A stretch of DNA of 64,000 nt from Thioclava arctica (GTDB lineage Bacteria; Pseudomonadota; Alphaproteobacteria; Rhodobacterales; Rhodobacteraceae), in NCBI RefSeq assembly GCF_040892615.1, contig NZ_JBFRYC010000004.1, positions 186,001 through 250,000 on the forward strand, given 5' to 3'. Positions 26,138 through 34,894 of the stretch are shown piece after piece. The translations under genes and the position numbers were made by a program. How positions within the stretch are numbered: position 1 is the first letter of the stretch; every line of letters starts with the position of its first letter. The notes beneath the pieces are model-generated. The model worked only from the letters and a program-made list of their open reading frames with translations, was not told the DNA's origin and made no database searches.

Positions 26138-28605
26138 CGGCGGGCGCAAATGCTGCCGCGCCGATTGAGGAAACTGATCTGACGGCGGGGCTAAGCGCGG
26201 CTGAGGCCCGCAAGCGGCTAGAGACATTCGGCCCCAACGCGCTGGAAGAGCACCGGGTCAGCCCGCTGAAAAAGCTGGCTGGCTATTTCTGGGGGCCGAT
26301 CCCGTGGATGATCGAGGCGGCGGCGGTGCTTTCGGCGCTGGATGCGCATTGGGCGGATCTGGCGATCATTCTGGTGCTGCTGCTGTTTAATGCAGGCGTC
26401 GGGTTTTGGCAGGAACGCAAGGCTGATGATGCTTTGGCCGCACTGAAGAACCAACTTGCGCTGAGGGCGCGCGCCTTGCGCGACGGTAAATGGGCAGAGA
26501 TCGACGCCGCCGATCTGGTGCCCGGCGATGTGATCCGCATTCGCCTTGGCGATGTGATCCCGGCCGATGTGCGGTTGCGAGAGGGCGCGTATCTTTCGAT
26601 CGATCAGGCCGCGCTGACGGGGGAGTCCCTGCCGGTGGCGAAAAAGCCCGGTGAAGACGCCTATTCCGGCTCGATTGCCAAGCAGGGCGAGATGGTGGCG
26701 CAGGTCATAGCGACGGGCGCGAACACCTTCTTTGGGCGCACCGCCAAGCTGGTGGAAGGCGCGGGCGCGGTGTCGCATTTCCAGCGCGCCGTCTTGCGGA
26801 TCGGGGATTTCCTGATCCTCGTGGCGCTGGTTCTTTCGGCGGTGCTGATCTTGGTCGAGCTGTTTCGCGGAGAAAGCCCCGCGAGGCTGTTGCAATTCGT
26901 GCTGATCCTTGTCGTGGCCTCGATCCCGGTGGCGATGCCTGCCGTGTTGTCGGTGACGATGGCGCTGGGCGCGTTGGCGCTGTCAAAGAAGAAGGCGATC
27001 GTGTCGCGCCTGCAATCCATCGAGGAAATGGCGGGCATCGATATTCTGTGTTCGGACAAGACCGGCACGCTGACCCAGAACAAGCTGACCTTGGGCGATC
27101 CTGAGCTGTTCGCGGCCACCGATGCGCCCGCGCTGATCCTTGCGGGCGCGCTCGCCTCTAAGGCGGAAGACAAAGACGCCATCGACCTTGCCGTGATCGG
27201 TGGACTGAACGAGGCCGCTCTTGCTGGCTATACGCAGACCGCCTTTACCCCCTTTGATCCGGTGGGCAAACGCACGCAGGCCGATGTGACCGGCCCGCAG
27301 GGGGCCTTTCGCGTCAGCAAGGGCGCGCCGCAGGTGATCCTGGGCCTCTGCGCGCCCGATGACGCCACCATCACGCGCGCCAAGGGGATCGTGGATGCCC
27401 TCGCCACCAAGGGGTTTCGCACGCTGGGTGTGGCGCGCTCGGACGATGCCGGGCAAAGCTGGGTCTTTCTTGGCATCCTGCCGCTGTTTGATCCGCCGCG
27501 CGAAGATTCCGCGCAGACCATCGCCGAGGCGCGCGCCCATGGCATTGAGGTCAAGATGGTGACTGGCGACGATACCGCCATCGGGCGCGAGATATCGGGC
27601 AAGCTGGGGCTGGGCACGAATATCCGCCCTGCCACCGATCTGTTCGGGAGCGATGGCACTCAGGTGCCCGCAGATGCCGCCGAACAGGTCGAGGCCGCAG
27701 ACGGGTTCGCCCGTGTCTTCCCCGAGCATAAATACCGCATCGTCAAGGCCTTGCAGGATCGCGGCCACCTTGTGGGCATGACCGGAGACGGGGTGAACGA
27801 CAGCCCCGCGATCAAGCAGGCCGATGTGGGGATCGCCGTGTCGGGCGCCACCGATGCCGCGCGCGCCGCAGCCGATCTGATCCTGACCACGCCGGGGTTG
27901 TCGACCATCATTTCAGCGGTGGAAGAGGCGCGGCGGATCTTTGAGCGCATGACCTCTTACACGATTTACCGCATCGCGATGACCATCGACATCATGCTGT
28001 TCGTAGTGCTCGCAATGCTGATTTTTGGGGTCTATCCGCTGACGGCGGTGATGATCATCCTGCTGGCTTTGCTTGATGATATTCCGATCATGACCATCGC
28101 CTATGACAACACATGGCTGAGCAAGAAACCGGTGCGCTGGAACATGCCTTGGGTGCTGGGGGTCTCGTCTTTGCTGGGGTTTTTGTCGGTGATCCAGACC
28201 TTTGGCCTGATGTATCTGGGCAAGATCCCGTTCGCGATGGACACGCCGCATCTGCAAACGATGATATTCCTGCAACTCGTGGTCGGTGGCCATCTGATGC
28301 TGTTCGTCACCCGCAATCGCAAAAGCTTCTGGCGCAAACCTTATCCGGCTTGGCCGCTGGTTTCGGCGATCCTTGCGACGCAGGTCTTGGCGGTGTTGAT
28401 GACAGGCTTTGGCTGGCTGATGCCAGCGCTTCCGTGGCATATCATCGCTTTGGTCTGGGTCTATAACCTCGTCTGGATGGTGGTGCTGGATTTTGCCAAG
28501 CTCGGGGCCGACAGCCTGATGGGCCACCGCCCGCGCTTCAAGCAGGTGCTGCTGGACAAGACCAACCGGCCGCTGTTCTCGCATGGCGCGCATAGGCATA
28601 GCTAG
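26134..28605 (+). CDS. Plasma-membrane proton-efflux P-type ATPase (PMA1 type)
   Basis: This 823-residue transporter matches the P3A proton pumps. It has the actuator motif LTGESLPV, the phosphorylation site SDKTGTLTQN with Asp308, MVTGDDTAIGR, and the hinge TGDGVNDSPAIKQADVGIAVSG-type segment (positions about 27781-27845). Hydrophobic segments fit about ten transmembrane helices, and the N-terminus carries the cation-ATPase domain GLSAAEARKRLETFG. It exports protons at the cost of ATP. It is coupled to the hydrolase by a 4-nt overlap and ends the operon. Heavy-metal sites (CPC) are absent. Confidence 0.92.
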   Translation: MTAGANAAAPIEETDLTAGLSAAEARKRLETFGPNALEEHRVSPLKKLAGYFWGPIPWMIEAAAVLSALDAHWADLAIILVLLLFNAGVGFWQERKADDALAALKNQLALRARALRDGKWAEIDAADLVPGDVIRIRLGDVIPADVRLREGAYLSIDQAALTGESLPVAKKPGEDAYSGSIAKQGEMVAQVIATGANTFFGRTAKLVEGAGAVSHFQRAVLRIGDFLILVALVLSAVLILVELFRGESPARLLQFVLILVVASIPVAMPAVLSVTMALGALALSKKKAIVSRLQSIEEMAGIDILCSDKTGTLTQNKLTLGDPELFAATDAPALILAGALASKAEDKDAIDLAVIGGLNEAALAGYTQTAFTPFDPVGKRTQADVTGPQGAFRVSKGAPQVILGLCAPDDATITRAKGIVDALATKGFRTLGVARSDDAGQSWVFLGILPLFDPPREDSAQTIAEARAHGIEVKMVTGDDTAIGREISGKLGLGTNIRPATDLFGSDGTQVPADAAEQVEAADGFARVFPEHKYRIVKALQDRGHLVGMTGDGVNDSPAIKQADVGIAVSGATDAARAAADLILTTPGLSTIISAVEEARRIFERMTSYTIYRIAMTIDIMLFVVLAMLIFGVYPLTAVMIILLALLDDIPIMTIAYDNTWLSKKPVRWNMPWVLGVSSLLGFLSVIQTFGLMYLGKIPFAMDTPHLQTMIFLQLVVGGHLMLFVTRNRKSFWRKPYPAWPLVSAILATQVLAVLMTGFGWLMPALPWHIIALVWVYNLVWMVVLDFAKLGADSLMGHRPRFKQVLLDKTNRPLFSHGAHRHS

Positions 28606-28608
28606 GCT

Positions 28609-28652
28609 GCCGCGCGCCCTCTCACCCCCAAAGTTTTTTGGGGGCGCGCGGC
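28609..28652 (+). terminator. Strong hairpin closing the PHA/ATPase operon
   Basis: GCCGCGCGCC pairs with GGCGCGCGGC (outer arms, with a 6-nt bulge on the left side), and CCCCCA pairs with TGGGGG (inner arms) around a short T-rich loop. It begins three bases after the P-ATPase stop. The structure is very stable although no T run follows the stem. Downstream, up to 28913, I see no gene. Confidence 0.7.
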
Positions 28653-28913
28653 ATGGGCTTTGCTGATTGCGGCCGGGCTTATGACCGGCTGGCGCGAGCC
28701 GCCCATGCCCATCACCGGGTTTTTCTGAACGCAAACAAGACCGTGGTCTTCATGGCCTCGCCCGGTAGCTACAGCTCAAATCGCATGGGCTGAGTGGGGG
28801 CGTTCGGCCCGACCGCTGTCTTGCCCTAGGAATTTGGGTGTTCAGAAAACCGTGATACCCTTGTTAACTTCAATGGGAGGGCGATTTCCGCAACGGCACT
28901 TGGGGGTGTGGCG

Positions 28914-30020
28914 ATGTCGCGATGCAAAGCCTGCAATGGCACAGGCCGGATAAATGCATCCGGTGGCGCGGCTTACGGCGCGGCCGATGATTTCATGCAA
29001 TGTCAACGGTGCCAGGGTTTTGGCTATGTGAATGAGCCGGCTAGAATCCGAAAGGGACCGCGCGGGTCTTCTGGTGGCTCGGGAGGCGGTGCGCTTGGCG
29101 CCATCGTGTTGTTGGGATTGGGCTATGCCGGTCTTCAGTGGATTGGCAAAAACCAGCAGTCTATCGCCAACGCACTCTGGTATTATGTCCTGCTACCGAT
29201 CGCCGCGCTGCTGTGTGCAATCGCTGCCTTCTTCCTGCTTCGATTCCTGTGGCGCTGCGGGCGATGGTCACTCGATGGTCTTGTGCGCCATGCATTCAAC
29301 TTGGCGGTTCTGACGTATTTAAGCTGGTTTTTTTGGATGCTTGTCGTGGGGGTGGCGGTGGCGGTCGTGAAAAAAATCGCGCCTGCGTTCTCTCCAGCGC
29401 CGACAGTCCTTATCGGCGGCAGCCTTATTCTCAGTGCCTTAACGGGCCTCTGGCTCGTCGCACGTCTTGCGCGAGACTACGGTCGCTACGGGTATTTCTG
29501 GGACTTGCTGCGTAGGAAGAAAACCGCCCTTGCGCATCAGGTCTCTAATCTCATGTTGCCGCTCCTGCGCAACCCCTCGGGCAAATGGATCGGGGTGAAG
29601 GCGTGGAATGATCCATTCGTGCGCGGTTTTCTGAATGTTCAGTGCTTCAGCCTTGTTCGACTGAAGCGGCCCGGGCTAGAGGGCGCGCCGCTTACAGATG
29701 AGGTCAACTGGATTATTCACTACATATTTGCGCGGACCGGTATGTCATCCGTCGATTTGGCCAAGATCAGGCCGGGAGACGATATCATCGGACGAGAGTA
29801 TTGGGAGGGGCGCAAAGCAGCGCTTATGTTTTTAGAGCGCTTTCATGGCATTGACCTGAAAGGGCGGGCCTCTGCGGAGGATATTGTCGCTGCCGGGGCA
29901 TTGTTTCAGCAGGTCGCGAAAGACGTCCCAAAGCCGCAAAAACTCAGCCGTCCGGCCTACGCGCGTCAGGCCTTGGTGCGATATTTCTGGCAACCGCACT
30001 TGGCCAAGGCCGCGATCTAA
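28914..30020 (+). CDS. Unrecognised membrane protein with DnaJ-like zinc ribbon
   Basis: I do not recognise this 368-residue protein as a named family. Residues 1-45 hold two CxxCxGxG modules (CKACNGTG and CQRCQGFG), like half of a DnaJ zinc finger. A Gly/Ser-rich linker follows, then about four transmembrane segments between residues 55 and 190, and a soluble C-terminal half with no motif I can name. The ATG at 28914 follows GGGGGTG; a GTG at 28908 is an alternative. Base use is slightly less GC-rich than in the operon before it. It stands alone between the terminator and non-coding sequence. A thiol or metal-linked membrane role is only a guess. Confidence 0.75.
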   Translation: MSRCKACNGTGRINASGGAAYGAADDFMQCQRCQGFGYVNEPARIRKGPRGSSGGSGGGALGAIVLLGLGYAGLQWIGKNQQSIANALWYYVLLPIAALLCAIAAFFLLRFLWRCGRWSLDGLVRHAFNLAVLTYLSWFFWMLVVGVAVAVVKKIAPAFSPAPTVLIGGSLILSALTGLWLVARLARDYGRYGYFWDLLRRKKTALAHQVSNLMLPLLRNPSGKWIGVKAWNDPFVRGFLNVQCFSLVRLKRPGLEGAPLTDEVNWIIHYIFARTGMSSVDLAKIRPGDDIIGREYWEGRKAALMFLERFHGIDLKGRASAEDIVAAGALFQQVAKDVPKPQKLSRPAYARQALVRYFWQPHLAKAAI

Positions 30021-30256
30021 AGCGCGCCGCAGTCTTGCCAGAAGGCCCTGTGCAAGAGGGGGAGGGAGGTGTGACTAGGCTGCAAGCGCTTGGGGCGCAT
30101 GCCTGAGGGGAAGAATGCCGCTATGCTACGAGCGTAACACCCGGCTAAGCGTATTATGGTTTCCAACAAGGGCGGCTCTGGGCCCGTTGCAGACGGTCAA
30201 GGTGGCACTTACCTTTGCTTAAAGTATAGAAGATCGGCTGCTGGCAAAGGAAACAT

Positions 30257-30469
30257 ATGATGCCTTGCATTGATGCGGACCTTGCAACCAGAATTCTTTC
30301 CAAGATCGATTATTTTTCTATACCAACCAATAGGTTGGCTGCCGTTATTGGAAGCTTTGATGATGACAAAACGCGAAAGCGCATGCCGAGACACTTAGGC
30401 AATCTCATAGGGCTTCTTGAAGGTGAAATAGGGTTTGAGGCGCGCAGCGCATTTCGGCAAAAGAAATGA
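30257..30469 (+). CDS. Small hypothetical protein, 70 residues
   Basis: This short basic protein has no motif I recognise. The ATG follows AAAGGAAACAT, a good ribosome-binding site, and the composition (Asp-Asp-Asp-Lys, Arg-Lys-Arg, amphipathic stretches) is protein-like. The region 30021-30560 is lower in GC than its surroundings, which may point to transfer. The 236 bases upstream contain nothing recognisable. It could be a small accessory or regulatory protein; function unknown. Confidence 0.45.
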   Translation: MMPCIDADLATRILSKIDYFSIPTNRLAAVIGSFDDDKTRKRMPRHLGNLIGLLEGEIGFEARSAFRQKK

Positions 30470-30559
30470 CTGCTTCGTGAGCCAAGCCCGCCGCTTCTGA
30501 TATGACACCGCTGCCAAACCTAGACGGCCATCCCCTCAAGCGCGTTGCGCAACCTGCCG

Positions 30560-30796
30560 TCAAGCCGACAGCCAGCCTTCCAGCTTGGTCTGGTCCGGCA
30601 GGCCGCCTGCGTGAACCAGCTTGCCGTCGATGGAAATGCCGGGGGTCGACATGACTCCGGCCATCGCGATGGCGCGCGGGTCGGACACTTTCTCGACCTC
30701 AACCGCGATGCCAAGGCGCGCGGCCGCGTCCTTGACCATGTCCTCAGTTGCTGCGCAGCGTTTGCAGCCGGGGCCGTATACTTTGACGGTTTTCAT
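30560..30796 (-). CDS. Small thioredoxin-like protein
   Basis: This 78-residue protein has the beta-alpha-beta start and the GPGCKRC active site (Cys-x-x-Cys) of the small redox-active disulfide proteins of the MTH895 type, with the cis-Pro segment VMSTPGISIDGK. It lies 12 nt downstream of the permease gene and in the same operon as an ArsR regulator. It may deliver electrons or a metalloid to the permease or to a reductase. Cellular location is the cytoplasm, since no signal peptide is present. Confidence 0.88.
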   Translation of the reverse strand: MKTVKVYGPGCKRCAATEDMVKDAAARLGIAVEVEKVSDPRAIAMAGVMSTPGISIDGKLVHAGGLPDQTKLEGWLSA

Positions 30797-30808
30797 TGGA
30801 TAGTCCTT

Positions 30809-31870
30809 TCAGAAAATCAGGTTGAAGAGGAAGCCGACGCCAAGGATGCCGCTTGCCACCACGCCGATGAATACGGCGATCAGGCGTAGCGTCAGGACCT
30901 GGCGCAGGATGATCATCTCGGGCAGGGACAGCGCGATCACGCTCATCATGAAAGCCAGCACGGTGCCAAGCGCCGCGCCCTTGCCCAAAAGCGCCTCGAC
31001 GATCGGGATGACGCCCGCGGCATTGGTGTACATCGGAATGCCCATCAGCACCGCTGCGGGCACCGACCACCACGTCCCCGCGCCCATGATGCGCACCATC
31101 AGGTCTTGGGGCACATAGCCGTGGATCAGCGCGCCCATCGCGATCCCGAGGATGATCCAGACCCAGACTCTGGCGAAGATCTCGCGCACCGCTTCAAGTC
31201 CAAGACGATAGCGATCGACCAGCGTCAGGTGCTCTTCGTCGAGGATCCCGGCGGTGTTCGCGCCGGAATGGATGTCGCGCACCCAATCCTGCAGCCAGCC
31301 CTCAAGATGCAGCTTGCCGATGACGAAGCCCGCAAGGATCGCGATCGCAAGGCCGAAGCCAAGGTAAATCGCCGCCACCTTCCAGCCAACAAGGCCGAAC
31401 AAAAGGATCAGCGCGACCTCATTCACCATCGGTGCCGCGATCAGGAACGAAAAGGTCACTCCCAGAGGCACCCCCGCCGAAACAAAACCGATGAACAAGG
31501 GGACTGCCGAGCACGAGCAGAACGGCGTCACGATCCCCAGCCCGGCGGCCAGCACATTGCCTACCCCTTCGCGCCGCCCCGACAGGACCGCGCGGGTCCT
31601 CTCGGGCGAGAAGAAGCTGCGCACGACGCCCATCGCGAAGACAATAAGCGTGAGGAGCATCATCACCTTGGGCACGTCGTAGAAGAAAAAGGCGATTGCC
31701 TCACCGGTGTGGCTGTGGCGCGCGACGGGAAGTTGCGCGGTGATCCATTCCGAGATCGGCACGAGCTGACCATAAAGCAGCCACCAGCCAAGCACGAAGG
31801 CGGCCACCCCCAGATGCCAAAGCCAGTCGGGGCGCGCAGGACGGGGTGGGCTTGTGATATCGACGCTCAT
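30809..31870 (-). CDS. UPF0718/ArsP-type permease
   Basis: This 353-residue inner-membrane protein has about eight to ten transmembrane segments and matches the UPF0718 (YraQ/ArsP) permeases. The conserved motif TPFCSCSAVPLF lies near residue 120, and the second signature SAGVPLGVTFSFLIAAPMVN follows; the mirrored half carries GIPMYTNAAGVIPIV. ArsP members export trivalent organoarsenicals. The ArsR-type regulator overlaps its start by 4 nt and a thioredoxin follows, which supports a metalloid or thiol-reactive substrate, but the substrate is not proven by sequence. Confidence 0.85.
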   Translation of the reverse strand: MSVDITSPPRPARPDWLWHLGVAAFVLGWWLLYGQLVPISEWITAQLPVARHSHTGEAIAFFFYDVPKVMMLLTLIVFAMGVVRSFFSPERTRAVLSGRREGVGNVLAAGLGIVTPFCSCSAVPLFIGFVSAGVPLGVTFSFLIAAPMVNEVALILLFGLVGWKVAAIYLGFGLAIAILAGFVIGKLHLEGWLQDWVRDIHSGANTAGILDEEHLTLVDRYRLGLEAVREIFARVWVWIILGIAMGALIHGYVPQDLMVRIMGAGTWWSVPAAVLMGIPMYTNAAGVIPIVEALLGKGAALGTVLAFMMSVIALSLPEMIILRQVLTLRLIAVFIGVVASGILGVGFLFNLIF

Positions 31871-32163
31871 GCGGCTTTCCTTTCTTCGGCTTCCGCCGCG
31901 CTTGCGGCGAGAACAGCCTCTATGACCGCACGGATCTCGGGCGGCATGTCGGGGTTAAGTCGGTAGCGCACCCATTGCGCGTCGCGCCGATCCACGACCA
32001 ACCCGGCCTGCTTGAGCACCTGCATGTGGCGCGACATCCGGCTTTGCGTGGCGTCGAGCTTTTTCATCAATTCGCAGACGCAATGTTCCGATCCATCCGC
32101 GAGAAGCGGAATCACGCCAAGACGCGTCGGTTCGGCGAGGGCAGACAGAGCGGACAGAATCAT
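31867..32163 (-). CDS. ArsR-family metalloregulator
   Basis: This 98-residue winged-helix repressor has the recognition segment ATQSRMSRHMQVLKQAG and a Cys-Val-Cys pair (EHCVCELMKKL) in the position used by E. coli ArsR for As(III)/Sb(III). It is first in the ArsR-permease-thioredoxin operon; its TGA overlaps the permease ATG. A GGAG site precedes the ATG. The palindrome just upstream is its probable operator, giving autoregulation lifted by metalloid binding. Confidence 0.92.
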   Translation of the reverse strand: MILSALSALAEPTRLGVIPLLADGSEHCVCELMKKLDATQSRMSRHMQVLKQAGLVVDRRDAQWVRYRLNPDMPPEIRAVIEAVLAASAAEAEERKAA

Positions 32164-32177
32164 GGGGCATTCTCCTT

Positions 32178-32195
32178 TATGCGCATTTGCGCATA
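32178..32195. promoter_or_regulatory. Palindromic operator for the ArsR regulator
   Basis: TATGCGCA-TT-TGCGCATA is a near-perfect 18-bp palindrome ending 15 bases before the arsR start codon. Its size and position match ArsR/SmtB operators. The TATGCGC arms are exact. Confidence 0.75.
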
Positions 32196-32627
32196 TGATG
32201 CGTCAGGCTGCCTTGATCTATGTCAGACAAAACTTGCGATGCAGCACTCGCGAGGCTGCGTCATTCCGCTCTGATGACCGCTAATTCCGACTTAGCCGAT
32301 GCGACAGGGGCGGGACCGTTGATGGTGACTGAGAGCGCCAAGAAGGCTGTGTCCTGCCGTCGCATGACCGCATTTTGACGATTTTCGACGATGCTGCGAA
32401 TGGCGGCTTTTTCTTGCTGGCCATGATTAGTTTTTGGCAAAGCAAGACTGCGAAAGAGGTTGCTTTATTTGTGTTTGGTCTTCGACGATGTGTGGAGGCG
32501 TAAAAGCGCAACGTTTTGAAAGCCGTTCGACCCGAGGCTGCGAAGGTATTCTGCCGTAGCATTTCGCGATTTCGTTATCTGCCATAAAAACTTTGACCGA
32601 CGCCCGATCATCACGAAGGGACACAAG
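32196..32627. other. Divergent non-coding region between arsR and the Rieske gene
   Basis: These 432 bases separate two divergent operons. No open frame shows a binding site or family motif. It should contain the promoters of both units. AAGGGACACAAG just before 32628 is the ribosome-binding site of the Rieske gene. Confidence 0.55.
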
Positions 32628-33758
32628 ATGAAAGACGCAGCCGAAGACCTTCGCAAAAACGTGTCACTTCCGTTTGAACAAGCCCGCGCGATGCCGCCCT
32701 CCGTTTACACGTCCGAGGCGTTTTTGGCGCGCGAGACGTCCTCGATTTTTGCCCATGACTGGTTCTGCGCCGGGCGCGCCGATGCGCTGGCCAATCCCGG
32801 TGACTACATCACTTTGGATCTCGCGGATCAGCCGATCATCGTGTTGCGCGACAAGGTTGGCGCGTTGCGCGCGATGTCAAATGTCTGCCGCCACCGGATG
32901 TCGACCTTGCTTGAAGGCCGTGGCAACACGCGCAGCATTGTCTGCCCCTATCACGCCTGGACCTACAATCTGGACGGATCGCTGCGCGGCGCGCCTGCGA
33001 TGGATCAGAACGCAGGGTTTTGCAAATCGGACTACAGCCTACCGGATATCCGCTGCGAAGAATGGCTTGGTTGGGTTTTCGTGACGCTAAACCCCGACAT
33101 CCCCGCCGTGGCGCAGCAACTGGCAAAGGTCGAAGACCTTGTCGCTGATTACGACATGACAAATTACACCGAGACCTTTTTCGAGACCCATATCTGGGAC
33201 ACCAACTGGAAGGTCTTGGCCGAAAATTTCATGGAGAGCTACCATTTGCCCGTCTGCCATGCGGGGACAATCGGTGGCCTGTCCAAGTTGAATGAAATGA
33301 TCTGCCCGCCCGGTGAAGACAGCTTCAACTATCATACGATCTTAAAGGACGAGACCCTCAGGATCGCGATGGCGCATCCCAATAACACGCGGATGCAGGG
33401 CGAGCGTCGTCGCACAACCTTTCTGTTGGCGATCTATCCGAGTCTGCTGATTACGCTGACGCCGGGCTATTTCTGGTATCTGACGCTGCATCCGCACGGC
33501 GTGGGCCAAGTCCGCATCGGCTTTGGCGGCGGCATGTCCAATGACTACGCAGATGATCCCGATGCGCAGGCCAATTTCGTGCAGCTCAAGACCTTGCTGG
33601 ATGACGTGAACGTCGAGGATAGGGGGTGCACGGAGAAGGTCTATCGGGGGCTGCGCTCACAATCGGCATCGCCGGGGCATCTGTCCCATCTGGAGCGGCC
33701 GAACTATGATTTTGCGCAGTATATCAACGCACGCATACAGGCAGCGGACCATCAGTAG
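32628..33758 (+). CDS. Rieske oxygenase alpha subunit, carnitine/betaine-oxygenase-like active site
   Basis: This 376-residue protein has a Rieske [2Fe-2S] domain (Cys87-x-His89 in VCRHRM and Cys106-Pro-Tyr-His109) and a SRPBCC catalytic domain with mononuclear iron ligands His206 and His211 in ESYHLPVCH. The residue that bridges the two centres is Glu203 in place of the Asp seen in ring-hydroxylating dioxygenases. A Glu at this place is known in carnitine oxygenase CntA, so a quaternary amine or N-methyl substrate is plausible. No reductase gene is adjacent. It leads a plus-strand set with a RidA protein, a DUF1028 protein and a LysR regulator. The substrate is unknown. Confidence 0.88.
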   Translation: MKDAAEDLRKNVSLPFEQARAMPPSVYTSEAFLARETSSIFAHDWFCAGRADALANPGDYITLDLADQPIIVLRDKVGALRAMSNVCRHRMSTLLEGRGNTRSIVCPYHAWTYNLDGSLRGAPAMDQNAGFCKSDYSLPDIRCEEWLGWVFVTLNPDIPAVAQQLAKVEDLVADYDMTNYTETFFETHIWDTNWKVLAENFMESYHLPVCHAGTIGGLSKLNEMICPPGEDSFNYHTILKDETLRIAMAHPNNTRMQGERRRTTFLLAIYPSLLITLTPGYFWYLTLHPHGVGQVRIGFGGGMSNDYADDPDAQANFVQLKTLLDDVNVEDRGCTEKVYRGLRSQSASPGHLSHLERPNYDFAQYINARIQAADHQ

Positions 33759-33766
33759 GACAACTC

Positions 33767-34183
33767 ATGACCCATACACGCATTCGCAAATTCAACACCA
33801 AAGATACCTATCCCGAACAGTCGCTCGACAATGATCTGTGCCAAGCGGTTGTGACGCAAGGCGGCAAGACGGTGTATCTGCGCGGACAATGTCCGCAAAG
33901 TCTGGATGACTTCAAAAACATCGAGAGCCATGATCCAATAGAGCAGACCCATAAGGTTATGCAAAATATCAAGCAGTTGATCGAAGAAGCGGGCGGCGAA
34001 ATGGCCGATCTGGTCAAGGTTGTCGTCTATATTACGGATGTGCGTCACCGCGAGGCCGTTTATCGCACGATGGGCGAATACATCAAAGGGGTGCATCCGG
34101 TGTCGACCGGGCTGGTGGTGCAGGCATTGGCGCGGCCGGAATGGCTGGTTGAGATCGATGGCACTGCGGTGATCCCGGCATGA
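33767..34183 (+). CDS. RidA-family protein
   Basis: This 138-residue protein of the RidA/YjgF family has the conserved Arg in ALARPEWLVEIDGTAVIPA and the segment IEEAGGEMADLVKVVVYITD. RidA hydrolyses reactive enamines and imines; relatives include 2-aminomuconate deaminase. It starts 8 nt after the Rieske gene and overlaps the DUF1028 start by 4 nt. In this cluster it probably handles an imine or enamine released by oxidative N-dealkylation or a deamination step. Confidence 0.9.
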   Translation: MTHTRIRKFNTKDTYPEQSLDNDLCQAVVTQGGKTVYLRGQCPQSLDDFKNIESHDPIEQTHKVMQNIKQLIEEAGGEMADLVKVVVYITDVRHREAVYRTMGEYIKGVHPVSTGLVVQALARPEWLVEIDGTAVIPA

Positions 34184-34854
34184 CATTTTCATTGGTCGCG
34201 CGCTGCGCGCAAACAGGCATGTTCGGAACTGCGATCGCATCGTCCTCGCCCGCCGTGGCGGCGCGGTGTTCCTACACCCGCGCAGGCGTTGGCGCAGTGT
34301 CGAGCCAGAACATCACCGACCCGACACTGGGGCCGTTGGCGCTGGATTTGATGCAAGGCGGCCTGTCCGCTACGGACGCGATTGCGCAGATTCAGGGTCA
34401 GGCGCAGTTCATGGAGTATCGGCAGGTGCTGGCGATTGATCGCAACGGCCGCACGGCGATCCATTCGGGGCCGCGCTCGCTAGGGATATGGACGCAAGCG
34501 CGCGGGGTGAACGTGATTGCGGCGGGCAACTTGTTGGCGAATGAAGACGTGCCACAGGCGATGGTTGCCGGGTTCGAGAATGCGACCGGCCATCTGGGGG
34601 ATCGCCTGCTGGCGGCGATGCGCGCCGGATTGGCTGCGGGCGGCGAGGCTGGCCCGATCCATTCGGCAGGTCTTCAGATGTGCGATACCGTGGCATGGCC
34701 CGTAGCCGATCTGCGGTGCGACTGGACCGAGGACTGCCCGATTGAGGCGGTTGCCACGGCATGGGCCATCTATCAGCCGCAACTGGACGCCTATGTGCAA
34801 CGCGCCCTCGATCCGCGTGAGGCTCCGTCTTATGGCGTGGCTGGGGATGAATAA
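34180..34854 (+). CDS. DUF1028-family protein
   Basis: This 224-residue protein matches DUF1028, whose members begin with Thr-Phe-Ser-(Ile/Leu)-Val-Ala-Arg after Met and resemble Ntn hydrolases. Visible marks are TFSLVARCAQTGMFG, GVGAVSSQNITDP and the segment FMEYRQVLAIDRNG. The ATG overlaps the RidA stop (ATGA). Families of this type are frequent next to RidA and amidohydrolase genes and may hydrolyse amides. Function not proven. Confidence 0.85.
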   Translation: MTFSLVARCAQTGMFGTAIASSSPAVAARCSYTRAGVGAVSSQNITDPTLGPLALDLMQGGLSATDAIAQIQGQAQFMEYRQVLAIDRNGRTAIHSGPRSLGIWTQARGVNVIAAGNLLANEDVPQAMVAGFENATGHLGDRLLAAMRAGLAAGGEAGPIHSAGLQMCDTVAWPVADLRCDWTEDCPIEAVATAWAIYQPQLDAYVQRALDPREAPSYGVAGDE

Positions 34855-34894
34855 CACGGCTTGATATTGCGGGCCCCGAAAGCCACTCTTGCGC

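Noticed and set aside
32281..32624. Overlapping minus-strand open frames between arsR and the Rieske gene
   Set aside because: They have no binding site, no motif and overlap one another in different frames.
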